Shown: one piece after another, positions 12,925-25,400 of the stretch
How the letters are laid out: each line of letters begins with the position of its first letter
How positions within the stretch are numbered: position 1 is the first letter of the stretch
DNA from: Diplosphaera chodatii
Taxonomy: Eukaryota; Chlorophyta; Trebouxiophyceae; Prasiolales; Stichococcaceae
Length of the DNA stretch: 64,000 bases
Direction: 5' to 3'
NCBI GenBank assembly: GCA_032358165.1
Contig: JAALGY010000011.1
Location: 868,001-932,000 of the forward strand
The notes under the pieces: model-generated
The model's database searches: none
Told to the model about the DNA's origin: nothing
Seen by the model: the letters and a program-made list of their open reading frames with translations, nothing else
Translations under genes and position numbers: made by a program

Positions 12925-13689
12925 GGGGCTACACTGGCAGGCACGCTTGACAACTGATTCACAGCCGTGGGACGCGGCCTGCAGTGCTACGTTCTCGTGT
13001 AGGCACCTGTCTACTGCAAGATGAATGTGGAAAGCTGTAAAGTTGGAAGATGACATGTATCCGCATTGGCCCGTCAGCTGACGGTGACCGAGAGCAGGAA
13101 AGGTGGATTCTCAGGCTTTCCTTTCATGGGGACGCGAATGGTGGAACTTTGCCGGTGCATGTGGGGCGTCAAGCAAGCTGGATGCAAGCTGCGGAGCAAG
13201 CGCCTGGCCGTAGGACTGTCTCATTACAACGTCCACCTACCCCAACAAGCAGACACATGCAAGCTACTTTGCATAACACAATTCTGATATACGGACAGGT
13301 TCGTTTCCGCGATGAAAAGCCACTCTCTCGGCCGCTCTGCATAAGCTGGTCACTCACAGGTTGTCAGTGCCGAAAAGAATCGCCTCGCGCATGCTGACAG
13401 GGCATATATATGTTGCCCACAGCAGCCACCGAGTACGTGTATTCTGCCCGAGGCCTGTGACTGAACTGCTGTCCCGCTGCCATGTCGCACCATCGCCATG
13501 TTCATGGTGCCGCGATCATGCCATACACCACCTGGTGATGGAGCCGCCTCTGCTGGCTGCTTGCCGCCATGCCAGCCTGCTGTCAAGTCCCCCAACTGGC
13601 GATCCGCCTCCCCACGGCCCTCGGCAAGCATCTGTGTGGTGTACAACCACTGGTTTCCCCCCCTGCTGACCCCGCAGCACCCAGAAGCC
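12925..13689. other. Intergenic region upstream of the coiled-coil gene
   Basis: It lies between the start of the coiled-coil protein gene and the 3' end of the GH32 gene, both on the minus strand. It should contain the promoter and 5' UTR of the former and the 3' UTR of the latter. No coding exon or structured repeat was recognised. Confidence 0.4.
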
Positions 13690-16600
13690 TCAGCCGGGCA
13701 CCGCGACGTCTGCTGCAGGCTGTGCAGGCTGGAACGTCGCCATTGCAGCGGGCACGGGCGTGCGCTGCGGGGACTTGGGCGCTGGCCGCACCGAGGGCAC
13801 GCTGGCAGGCTTCTGTGGCGCCAGCTTGGCGGCCTGCTTGCCTGGCGGCGCCATGGCATCCACATCATCCCGCCAGATTGACCCCTGCATGACGCCGAGC
13901 AACACGGCTTCACTCGCTGGAAGCAGGCGGCAAGATGAGCTCGATACACGGTACATGGTGACCTTTATGCACACCAACTAGGTGTTGTGCACCCCTCATC
14001 ACGAAGTACACGAAGTACTGCTCACCATCTCCCAGGCGTCAGCGGCAGCGATGCGCGCGTTGCCGCCAAAGGAGATGAAGGAGATGCCCGAGTCGGCATC
14101 CTCTGGCGGGTGGCCCCTGCGGGTAGTGACGTTGTGTTTGGGCACTCACTTGAGTCACCCTCACCCCGAATGCCGCAGGACCACCACCATCAACAGCTCC
14201 TTGTGCCTGCAAGAAGGCGCAGGCAGGTTGGAGCTTCTAGCTCCAGAGCTCGCACCTGTAGATGCGCGTCGACAGCACCTCCCCGGTGCCGGTGAACACC
14301 TCGATGCACGAGTGGTCCATGAGCACGCGCAGGTGGCAGGTGTCCTGGCCGGGCGCGAGCTCCGTGGGGCCGCCCACCCGCCGCACGCTGTCGTCGTCCT
14401 CCCACAGCTCCCGCGCCGTCGCGAGCTCGGTGCCGCCGCCCTGCTGCAGTGGCGCAAGCTCGCATGTCAGTGCCAGGCTGCTCGCACGCACACCACGACT
14501 GCCTTGGAGTGCTCGCCTGAAGCTGCGGCTGCGGCACGGCGCTGTACGGTGAAGTGCAGCCCTGCAGCAGTGGCCTTGCTGGCAGGAGCAGGCGTGGCAG
14601 CGCGGCGCAGCACCTCAAACACGGCCTCGAGGATGTTGCGGTCGAAGTCGAAGAGGATGGCTGCGCTGCCCTCGCCGCCCGCCTTCCACGACTGGAACAG
14701 CAGGCCCACCGACTCTGCATCGCCCCTGCTGACGCACAAATGCCATTGTCAGCCATGGCTTGACCTTGCAAACAACTAACAGCCGGTGTTGCAGGCACCG
14801 TGTCCACATATACACATCAGGCTGAGCTGCAAGGAGAGTGACAGCAGGACGCACCGGTGCAAGATGATGCTGATGTCCAGAGCAGGCCGGGGCGGCCCGG
14901 GAATCAGAACAGGGCCGCCGCACGGCACCTCCTGGTCCCGCACTGTCCAGGACTGTCCCGTCCGCAGCTGCGAGATCTCGGGGATTGGCACCTGATCAAG
15001 TACAGCATAGAAGTCGGGGCTACACAGAAGGCGACGCCAGCAATATCTGGCAAGCTGAGTGCCACAAAATCAGTACCAAGTATCACGTTATGTGTCACCC
15101 TGTCTTCCACCAGCACCTGTATAAGGCGCTCGTCCTCCAGGTAGAGCAGCCGCGGCACCGTCATGCAGCCCGAGTAGTCGTAGGAGCCCGCTGCCCGCCG
15201 CTCCTGTAGCCAGCCCCACAGTACATGTCGTCCCTGCAGTGCAACCCATGAACAAACTTAGTATCTGAGTATCTTGCGCACAATGGGACAAGCATTGACC
15301 TGCACTAGGATAGATGCCGATTCTGCAGCCTGGCACCTCTGTCATTACAGCTGCTCACTGCTTCATTGCGGGCAAAGAGGAGCGAGGAGCAGACGCCTGA
15401 TCAACAGTCGACACACCTCGGCGTCGGTCTGGATGTTGGGTGCATACAGGATGTCGCCCAGGTCTAGCCGGATGGGGCCCTTGGAACCATCCAACAGGAA
15501 CTTGGTGTCTTCCGGGTCAAAACGGCCCAAGTAGTACAACACCGGGTTTGTCGGCGCATCCGGAGAAACACACCTACACACCCAGCAAACCGAGCAGGTT
15601 AGAATCGACAACACACAAGCCTGAAGCTTAGCAAGCGCTAAGGGCAGCACGTGCACCCATGTGCACAGGGGAGAGAAGTTGGGCACAGCAATCCCTCACA
15701 GAAAATGAGTGAAACGGGGAAGAAATGCGATTGGCGGCGGCTCTGCATCCAGTGAAAGCTGGCTGATCTGCTGGGCAAACACCGAGATGGGCACTGGCGC
15801 CACCTGCATCACGCACAGCCAACATTCTCAACATCGAGGCATCCTTGGTTGCAAGCCACTGGAGTCAAGGCAATGCAGTGCAAAGCAATCACATTGGTCA
15901 GCATGCACATCGATGATGGAGAGGTGCGGTCCGCCACCTTGGGTCGCTGTGGCTCGACTGGCAAGAAAGCTGCTGCCTGAGAGCTGCTGGTGCTGGCCAT
16001 GCTGCCGGCGCCATCAACACTGTCCCGTGTCGCCATGCCGCCCTCCAGGCTGGTGCGCGCCGCCGCTTCTGCAGCGTCTGCACTGAGGGTGGCCCCGTTC
16101 ATGCCAGGCGCCGTGCCTGCAACACAGTGCTTGCATAGGGTTCATATGTGCGCCTGAGGACGCTCCGCTGACATGCATGGCTTCAGCACGGGTCCAGCAC
16201 CATGTTCGAAATGGCGATCTGCTGACGGTGCAGGGCATTGATGAGTGCACAGCAGCTGTGCATACACATGCAGCAGCACCTTCGGCAACGCTTTGGCCCG
16301 CCTCTGCGCCCTCTGGATGGCCTGCAAGCGCTGCCGGGTCGGCTGACTCGGGGTGCTCAAAGGCGTCTGCTGACTGCGGAGGGTGGTGCCCCTGCGGATG
16401 CTGAGCCCCCCTGAGGCGCTGCGCCTGTGGCGGTGATGCATCGGCGCCATTCCTGTTGCCAGGATCGCCAGCACCGTTGCTGCTGCTGTCGCTGATGCGT
16501 TTGCTGTCGCTGAGCTCGCCGGCGCCATTGCTGCTGTGTGGCGCATCTGCATCAGACTCATAGTCTGAGGAGCCCTCCTCAGCAGCGTCACGCGAGCGGC

Positions 16601-18579
16601 TGCTGCGGAAGTCCCCTGCCTCATCATCGGAGCTGTCCTCTGAAGAAAGCATCTGGTCCGACCTGTTGAAACAGCACAGAGTCGGAACAGGATCATGATA
16701 CCATCAGTCTATGAGAATCAGCCTGTGAAACTGAACATGCTGATGGTCCATGCTCCAGCAAGTGCATTGTCAGTCATTGGCTGGTGGCTGACGTTCGAAG
16801 CAGACCTGAAGCTCTCAGAGCGACTCCGCAGGCTGGATGCGCCACGGTTGCCGAGGCCCAGGGGCCGCAGGACATCTGGCAGCTCCTGCAACTCGAGCAG
16901 CAGCGGGCACTCCCACATTGCGCCCGTGTTGGTGTTGGCCGCCACGCACAGCATGCCGTCATACTCCCACTCTGCAGTGCAAAAGGCGCTCGTGAGTGCG
17001 TGTTGCTGCGAAAGCCCTCATGGATGAAGAAGCAAATCAAGGGAGACTCACACGAGACCTCCAGCTCGAACCAGTCCATCCTCCATGCAACAGAGGCATG
17101 CACCTCCTAGAAGAGTGTCGGCGCGATAGATCATGACGGCGCCGCCCTGGCCCTTGAGGCCGCTGCCCATCAGCATGCTCCAGGGCCGTGTGCCATCGCC
17201 AACCTCGAAGATGAAGGGGTCACGCCAACCGACAAGCGGCATATCTGGTGGCGGCAGCGCAATCAGCGGCGTTTCCGCCTTCTGCCATGTGACCAGCTTC
17301 GGGTCATCACCTGTGAATAGGGACGTATGAGATCATCAGCGTGAACACCAACTGCAGATACTTGGGGTCACAATGGCGCTCGGCACACATGCAGGTGTCA
17401 TGGGTACGCAGATACTGAAAATTGGAATCTCACCCGAAACAGGAACTGCACTGAGCTGGCTTTCCACGAAAGGAAGGTTCAGATCCTGGCTGACCGGCGG
17501 CAACGGGCCGCACTCTGGGTTGCTGCGCAGCCGCACGCCAGTGTACAGAATTGTGGGCGTGCCATCTGAATCCACCACGCAGCAGCCCGAGAAGCAGCCA
17601 TCGGCGTCATTGCCGCCGGGCGTCGGCAGCAGCGCGGGCGGCTGGTGCTGCCAGTGCACCAGGTCGCGGCTGATCGCGTGCCCCCACACGATGCCGAAGG
17701 CCCACTCGCAGGACTCTGTAAGATGCTGATAAAACCTAGCAGACAACCAACAGTGCAAGCGGTCAGCGGAAGAAGCTGGCCTGCTTGCAGGCAGCGTGGC
17801 CTATCATACGACAGGATGCTGTAGGTCAGGACCATGTGGTGACCTGGTCATGTGATGGCACTGGCAAGGGATTGATGCAAGAGCAGGCAACAAACAGGGC
17901 ACGCAGACGGCAAGTGGAAGTCATCAAGGCGCTCACAGGTGGTAGATGCCATTGTGGTAGATCGGCCCATTGGGATCCTGCACACCGTGATGAAGACCAT
18001 CAGCTGGAAAAGCACGGCAATGCACCAAGCCGTCCGACAGTGCAAACTGCAGCAGTTGATGGGCCACGTATTGCAAACGCGTAGCAGCGTCCTGCGGCTG
18101 TGAAGCGAGGCCTACTGTCTCCACGTGATGCAAATGGATGCACTGAGACGCTGGGCAGCGCTGGCCGGTGGCAGGCCATGCACACTGCTGTGCAGCACAA
18201 CATGCGGTGGCCTGGTCAAGGCGGCACTCACGTTCAACCACCCGCCCTCCGCGGCTAGCACATGGTAGTTGGGTCGCTCAGGATCAATCTGGAGCCCCTG
18301 GGCGACCGATTGCATCAGAGCAAAGTCGTCGCTCCAGTCCTCCTCCTCCTCCTCCTGTTCGGCGTCCTCTGAAGTGGCTACTCTCACTGGCTGCGGCAGG
18401 CGCCTGCGCGGCCGCGCTGTGCCCTGGAGCTGGCTGACTGGTCTTCGAGGCGGCCCACGGGCGATCTGCGGCCGCGGGCAGCGGCTCAGCGCTGGCTGGG
18501 GAACCCGGCGAGAGGCGACCACACCCGCAATTGACCAGCGACGACACTCAAAGCAGCCGCGCCGCAGGTCCAGCGTCAT
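13690..18579 (-). CDS. GH32 beta-fructofuranosidase (invertase-type) with large insertion
   Basis: Glycoside hydrolase family 32, hydrolysing the fructosyl bond of sucrose or fructans. The N-terminus from ATG 18579 is Arg/Ser/Ala/Pro-rich, like a plastid transit peptide, then turns acidic. The nucleophile motif WLNDPNGP is rebuilt across an intron: exon 1 ends in WLN at about 18234 and the next exon starts [10 protein letters not shown] at about 17977. Further exons give [12 protein letters not shown] and CFSGCCVVD (17730-17430), GWRDPFIF (stabiliser Asp, about 17230) and MWECP (acid/base Glu, about 16920). A Ser/Asp/Gly/Ala-rich segment then fills two exons (about 16660-16275 and 16122-15950) before the fold resumes with [20 protein letters not shown] at about 15540-15480. 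The C-terminal beta-sandwich includes [15 protein letters not shown] at about 14300, and a Pro/Ala tail ends at 13690. All three catalytic carboxylates are present, so it is probably active. Substrate preference and plastid location are inference. Confidence 0.85.
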
Positions 18580-19400
18580 CGGTTGGCCAGGCCGTCCAGA
18601 GAGAACACATCAGCGGCGGCGCTGCGTGGCGGGCCCGGCCAGCTCGCTGTGTGGCGTGCACGCCTGCTTCTATTGGGGCCTTTATGACCCAGACTGAGTT
18701 AAAGGGTGATAGGTGGATTAACCCCGGTGGCATACCCTGTAGTGTGAGGCGATGCTGGTCATCATGTGGCAAATTGCAGGGTATACAGCTACAAAGAATT
18801 TTGTGGTTCGTTGCGCACGTACGCATTCTCAGACACAGGCCCTCCGGATAGATGCTCTGAGGTGCCTCACATGGTGCCAAGTTCAGCATAGCAAAGCAGA
18901 CGCTGCTTGCAAGGTGCCGTGATGGCCATCCATGGACAAGACGGCGAGCGTGCTACACACACCGGGAGCTCAACTAATGGTTGTGTTAGTATGTCATATG
19001 TCATGCCTGCCTCCCATGTCACACTGTACACCCACCTTCCGTCGCTATTGTCACAGGTTGTGTGGTAAATCCGGCGGTGAATGTCATGGCAAGACCCCCT
19101 GAATTTATAGGGTTTGGGTGGGCAACTGTGCCGACCTAGGCCTTGCATGGAATGCAGTTGTGTGGTGCTTACAAGGTGTAGTCGGTCAGCATAAGCTGCG
19201 CATTGCTCACGCGCATTTGCACGCCCTAGTTCAGTCCGTCGGCTGGTGCATTGCAGTAGCAGATTGGCTCTCTTTGAAAAGCGCAGTCTCTCCAGCCTAG
19301 AACTGCTGACCGGTTGCCGCCGCTTGCAGCTGATCGTCGTGATTGCGTGGGCGATAGATCGCAGGTGTTGATTGGGTGCGCAGCCGTGAGAGTGCACACG
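18580..19400. other. Divergent promoter region, GH32 (-) / importin-5 (+)
   Basis: About 820 bases between the start codons of two divergently transcribed genes. It should contain both promoters and 5' UTRs. The long minus-strand reading frame at 18867-19490 overlaps the importin start and matches no known protein type. No TATA box or repeat could be assigned with confidence. Confidence 0.4.
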
Positions 19401-22400
19401 ATGGCCGAGCAGGCCCTCCTCGCTGGCGACCCTGCTGCTTTCGAGCAGCTGGTGTTGCAGCTGATGAGCGCCCAAAACGCAGCCAGGCAATCTGGAGAGC
19501 AGCTGTTCACCAAACTCAAGGTGGGATCACGGATGTACTCTGTGCCAGTTGAGCCACCAGGTTCGACTGGATCGCTTGTCCAGCTGGTATATGCCCCAGC
19601 CTAAGGGCCTGCGCTCGCCATGCAACTGCAGGACAACAATCCTCAGGCCACTGTCACCAATTTGATCGCCGTTCTGAGAGGATCGCCACAGCCAGACTCG
19701 CGCACTTTCTGCGCCGTCTTGCTGCGGAAGGTGTGGCTGTTTGGTCATGCCTGCCCATCCTGCTCTTGCTGTGGTGACGCAGTATTATATGAAAGTGTGT
19801 AACTCGCGATCACTGCAGGTGCTGACCAAGGATGAGCCGTCGCAATGGCCAAAGCTCAGCGCAACTGTACAGGTCTGCACATGCCGGCAACTGTGTGCAC
19901 GCCGGTCACCACCGTTGTGCGTGCATCATGTCATATACATGCTCATGCGAACTCGCAGGCCCAAGTCCGCAATGAGCTGCTGGAGTGCATCAAGGAGGAG
20001 CAGATGCGATCCATCACCAAGAAGGTACACCTGTGCACCCAATTGCTGCATCTCACGCATGCAATGTGGTCATCAAGATATGATCGCTCACAACTGTCCT
20101 GCAGCTCACAGCTTGCGAACGTGTGCAGGTCTGCGACACAGTGGCAGAGCTGGCGGCCACAACTCTGGCCAGCGGCGGCAGCGGCTGGCCAGAGCTGCTG
20201 CCATTCCTGAGCCAGGCGGTGCAGAGCGGGCAGCCGCGCCTGATGGAGGCCTCGCTGCTGATCTTTGCGCAGCTTGCGGGCCACATGATGGACACGCTGA
20301 TACAGTTTCTGGGCACCCTGCTGCAAGTGCGGCTCAGCACCCAAGTACCTGCGGATCATGATCGTGGGCAGGCAGCATATCCATGCTGTCACAATGACAC
20401 ACCGCAAGTCCGTGCTCGCAGGTGCTGCAAGCGGCATTGGCACATGACTCGATCGATGTGCGGCTAGCAGCCATGCGGGCTGCCACGGCATTCATTCAGG
20501 TACATATTACATTGCATGTGCTGTGCAGCACGCTCTGTGCACACAGCGTGAGCACGGTGCGTCACGAGGTCGCTGTGCCGCCTGCAGCATGTGACGCTTG
20601 TTGCTCATGCTGCGCAGAGCCTGGAGACGCAGAGTGACAGGGATAAGTTCCAGGGCCTGGTGCCGCTCATGCTCAACACCATCGCGCACGTGCTGAATGC
20701 GGGCGAGGAGACCGCTGCGCAAGAGGCTCTTGAGATGTTCATTGAGGTGGGCAGCTGTGGCACAAAGCGCAGTATAGACGCAACGTTTCAACCACTATCT
20801 GGCAGCTTGCCACTCATGTCACGGGGTCTGACCATCGAATTGCATGGACCAGGTTGCGGAGGCGCACCCGCGCTTCATGCGGCGGCAGCTGGGGGAGGTG
20901 GTCGCGGCGATGCTGCAGATTGCGGGTGCGGACCCCCTGGATGATGCCACGCGCCAGCTCGCGGCCGAGTTCCTGATCACGCTGTGCGAGGCGCGCGACA
21001 AGGCGCCCGGCATGATGCGCAAGCTGCCCAGCTTCGCGGAGCAGATCTTTCAGATCATGCTCAAGTTCCTGCTGGACATCGAGGTGGGAACCGTGCTTAG
21101 GGTTTAGGGTAAGACGACATGCACCATCTTGCATGGGTTGCACTGCAGTGCTGCCAGCTGGCTGACAGCATGGCACTCGTGCAGGACGACCCGCTCTGGC
21201 ACCGGGCTGACAGCAACCAGCACGAGAACGAGGGCGAGGGCGAGCTGTACGAATTCGGTCAGGTGTGCCTGCTCGGCTACACTTCCATCAGCTGCAACCC
21301 GTCCATCATCCGTACTCCTGGCGCACAACAGTGGTGGCCAATCTCTCCGCTACGTGTACACAGGAGTGTCTGGATCGGCTGGCCCTCAGCCTGGGCGGCA
21401 ACACGCTGATGCCGCTGGTGACGCGCATTCTGCCCGGCCACATGCAGTCGTCGGACTGGAAGCAGCGGCACGCGGCGCTCATCTGCCTGGCGCAGATCGC
21501 GGAGGGCTGCGTCAAGGCCATGCTTGGGCACCTGGACGGCCTGGTTGGCATGTGCCTGCAGGTGCACTGGAACTTGCTACCACGACGCTGTCTGCAGCAC
21601 TCACCCCCTGCAAGATGCTCAATTCTTGCCTGCACCTTGCATTGGCTCATGCTCCCTATCCCCTTTCGGTGCTGCTCCCACTGCGGCTGAGGCATGCAGA
21701 GCTGCACTCGCTATCAGGTGGTCACAGGTACTTGATAAGCATGTAATCTGGGATTGTAATGGCGATCTGCTCGCCAAATTGCAGGGTCTGCGGGATCCGG
21801 ACGCCCATGTGCGGTGGGCGGCATGCCAGGCGCTGGGTCAGATGTGCACAGACCTGGGTCCGGACTTGCAGCAGGCTCAGCACGCCGCCATGCTGCCCGG
21901 CCTTATGTCTGTCATGGACGACTTCAATGCGCCCCGTGTGCAGGTGGGCCCTCTGACTCTCATTGCTCAGATGCCGATGTGCTGGATTGAACAGCTCCTC
22001 TGCAGCACATTTGCCATGATGACTACTTGGCAGCAGCGTTGAGCGAACTCCTACTCACGCATGTGCAGGCGCACTCCAGCGCTGCGGTCGTCAACTTCAG
22101 CGAGAACTGCGACCAGGAGCTGCTGCCACCTTATTTGGACACACTGATAACAAAGCTCATGACGCTTCTGCAGAATGGCCAGCGCATGGTGCAGGTGTGT
22201 CTGAAGTCCTGAACAATCATGGTCACCTCTCCTGGCATCAACAGCTGCGGGCTGGCCGCCTTCGAGATCGTGCTTGACGGCAATGTCAGTGAGTGTCATG
22301 GCTAGAGCCTGTTCGCTGACAAACCCTTGCAGGAGGGCGCCTTGACAGCGTTGGCCAGCGTGGCGGATTGCGCCAAGGCAGCCTTCGTACGGTACTACGA

Positions 22401-25400
22401 CTCAGTCATGCCGCTGCTTCGCACAGCGCTCACCAGCAAGGCAGAGGACAAGCAGCAGGTGGGGCTTTGCGGCTCCAAGCAGTGCCAGGGCTCGACCTTC
22501 CAATGCAGTGGGGCAATCATGCCACTTGTCATCACATATTAAAGAAACATATTGCAGATAGGGGGCGCACGCAACACATACACAAATGCGTTTGTGCAGG
22601 CGCTGCTTCGTGCCAAGGCGCTCGAGTGCATCAGCCTGGTGGGCATGGCGGTGGGGCGCGACCGGTTCCGCGCAGACGCACACGAGGTCATGAAGTTCAT
22701 GCAGGCGCTGCAGCAGCAGGAGCTGGACCCGGATGACCCCACCGGCGGCTACATGCTGCAGGTGCTGCCCTTGGTCTGCGCCGCATCTTCCTGCAAACAC
22801 AGCTTTAGTCTGGACAAGCACACACTGTCCTCCCATCCGCATCATTGCCCCTGGGCGCTTCTGCTGTGGCCCAGCTGCAACCTGATCCCTCGCGCAGCCT
22901 CAGAGCAACGTGTGCTCGTGTGGCAGGCGGGGGCGCGCATCTGCAAGGCACTGGGACCCGAGTTCCTGCCGTACATGGAGATTGTCATGCCGCCGCTGCT
23001 GCAGTCTGCACAGCTCAAGCCAGATGTCAACATCACAGACGCAGGCAGCGACGATGACGAGGACTACGACAACGATGACGATGAGGCGAGCCTTTAGACT
23101 TGCCTGCTGCACAGTGCACCCATGCACATTGTGCGAGCTACAAGCTCCAGAAGACAGCAACCTGCACCTGCTAGGGAGGGCAGCAGATGGCAGACCCCGA
23201 CAGTAGGGCACTGCCGTGTGCAGGTGGAGACGATCTACCTGGGCGACCGGAGGATCCAGATCCGCACGAGCGTGCTGGAGGAGAAGTCGACGGCATGCAA
23301 CATGCTGTGCTGCTATGCCGACGAGCTGAAGGAGGGCTTCCTGCCCTGGGTGCAGCAGGCAAGCGCTGTCCCGCTTGCCAGCAAGCCTGACTCTGGCTTC
23401 GCTACCCCACCAGGCTCTGCCGGACATAGGCATGCAAGTGCTGCATCAGCAGCCGCAGCAACCGTGTGACAGTGGTTGCTCCTTCATGCTGCAGGTGACG
23501 CAGATCATGGTGCCGCTGCTGAAGTTCTACTTCCACGAGGACGTGCGGATCGCGGCGGTGCAGTGCATGCCGGAGCTGCTGCGCTCGGCGACGCTTGCGG
23601 TGGAGAAGGGCACCTCGCCCGACGCCAGCATGCCCGCCCAGATGCTGGACTTCTTCTGGCAGCCGCTGCTGGACGCCATGCACAAGGTGCCCAAGCGCTC
23701 CTCCGATCTTCGCCTTGGGTGTCACTAAATGCAACCGCGGCACCCACCTGTAGGAAGTTGCTTCGTGTATCCGGGAGCCTCTCCTGCTGGGCAACGTGTC
23801 GGTAGTCAGAGGCGCACTTGTGGTGAATCATCACAATTGGGGACAATGGGTGCGCCTGGCGCCACAGGAGCCCGACACGGAGGTGCTGGTGTCGATGCTG
23901 ACGTCCATGGAGGAGGTCATCAGCGTGGCGGGCCCCGAGCTGCTGTCCCAGGAGCGCCTGGGCCAGGCGCTGGGCGCCATGCAGGTGCGGCTGCTGCGTC
24001 TACGCCTCTGTAGAGACGAGAATGAGGAAGCTCAACACTTCTTTGCTTCTGTGAACTCTGCACGTGCCTGCACTGTGCCCATGCTGCTGTCGATAGTAGC
24101 CATAGCATCCCCTATGCAAACGAACTGTGGGGGTAGTGGTGTTAGTAATGCCTGTGGAGCTGCTACCAGTGCGCAGTGTAGAATGTGAAGCTGCACAGAG
24201 CAAGCAAGAGCCGTTTTGTTGGCGTGCAGGAGGTAATCTCGTCCAGCGAGGAGCGGCGGTCGGAGCGCGCACAGCGCAAGGGGGCTGAGGACTTCGACGA
24301 AGAGGAGGCCGAGGCTCTCGAGGTGGGCTGGTGCTCAAGCCCGCACGGTGATCCAACTGCAGCTCCACCCAGCACAGTCCGTCTCCAATCCTGCATTGCT
24401 GCCCACCTGGCATAGCCGATGCGCCATGGCACGAAACAGTCAGCTGCAACGACCCCGTTGCTACATGCTAAACCCCGCGCGCAGGAGGAGAATGAGGCAG
24501 AGGAGGAGGTGCTGGACGGCGTGGCGAGCGTGCTGGCGGTCGCGCTGCGCCGCTGGGGCGACAACGCGATGCCCTTTGTGGAGGCCCTTATGCCGGCCAT
24601 TGGACAGGTGCGACCCGCCCACCAACATGTGTCTGTGAGCGAGCCAGTCTGCAGACTTGCATCAGGCTGCGCACCGTACCCTGCCAACCCAGTCGCTGCC
24701 ATGCCGCGGCCCGAGGCTGCGGTGCCATGAAGCTGCATGCACGATGCGAATCATGTCCACGAGCTGGCTCGTGCGCCTGTGCTGCAGCTGCTGGGCGGCA
24801 GCGGCAGGACAGCGGGCGAGCGGCGCATCGGCGTCATCGTCATGGACGACATCCTTGAGCACGCGCCCGCCGGCGCCGCCAAGTACATGGCACAGATCTT
24901 GCCCGTGCTGCTGCAGGCCGCCCAGGACAAGGTGTAGGCCACTACATATGCATCCTGCCTGCCTCGTGACTTGGGTCGCACAAATGTCTGTGTAGCTGAG
25001 CGTTATATCCGTGGGTGGGTATCTTTGTGTGTTGACTCTCCCCATCAACAAGGCTGCACACCACAGCAAAATGTCACAGGCATACGAACGGCCATAGAAA
25101 TGCACAGTGACGCTTCCGCATAATTGGTGTCCACATAATTTGTCTGCACCCGCCTGCAGGATCCAGACCTCAGGCAGGCAGCGGTGTACGGGCTGGGCAT
25201 CGCAGCGCAGCACCGCGCAGACGCCTTCCGCCCCATTGCCCAGCAGTCCAGCCAGCTCCTGCTCGCCATCGCAGCAGCGCCAGACGCACACAGCGACACC
25301 AATGCCAACGCCACAGACAACGCTGTCGCGGCATTGGGCAAGGTACCAATGCCGGCGGATCTCGGAGATGTTCTTTGAGCGTGCTGTCTGGTGTTGCACC

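Noticed and set aside
18867..19490. 207-codon minus-strand frame between GH32 and importin-5
   Set aside because: It overlaps the importin-5 first exon, has no recognised domain and many Cys/His of random type, and lies where two promoters are expected.
21277..21707. Antisense open frames across importin-5 exons
   Set aside because: They follow the codon periodicity of the plus-strand HEAT-repeat exons and show no domain. They are by-products of GC-rich coding DNA.
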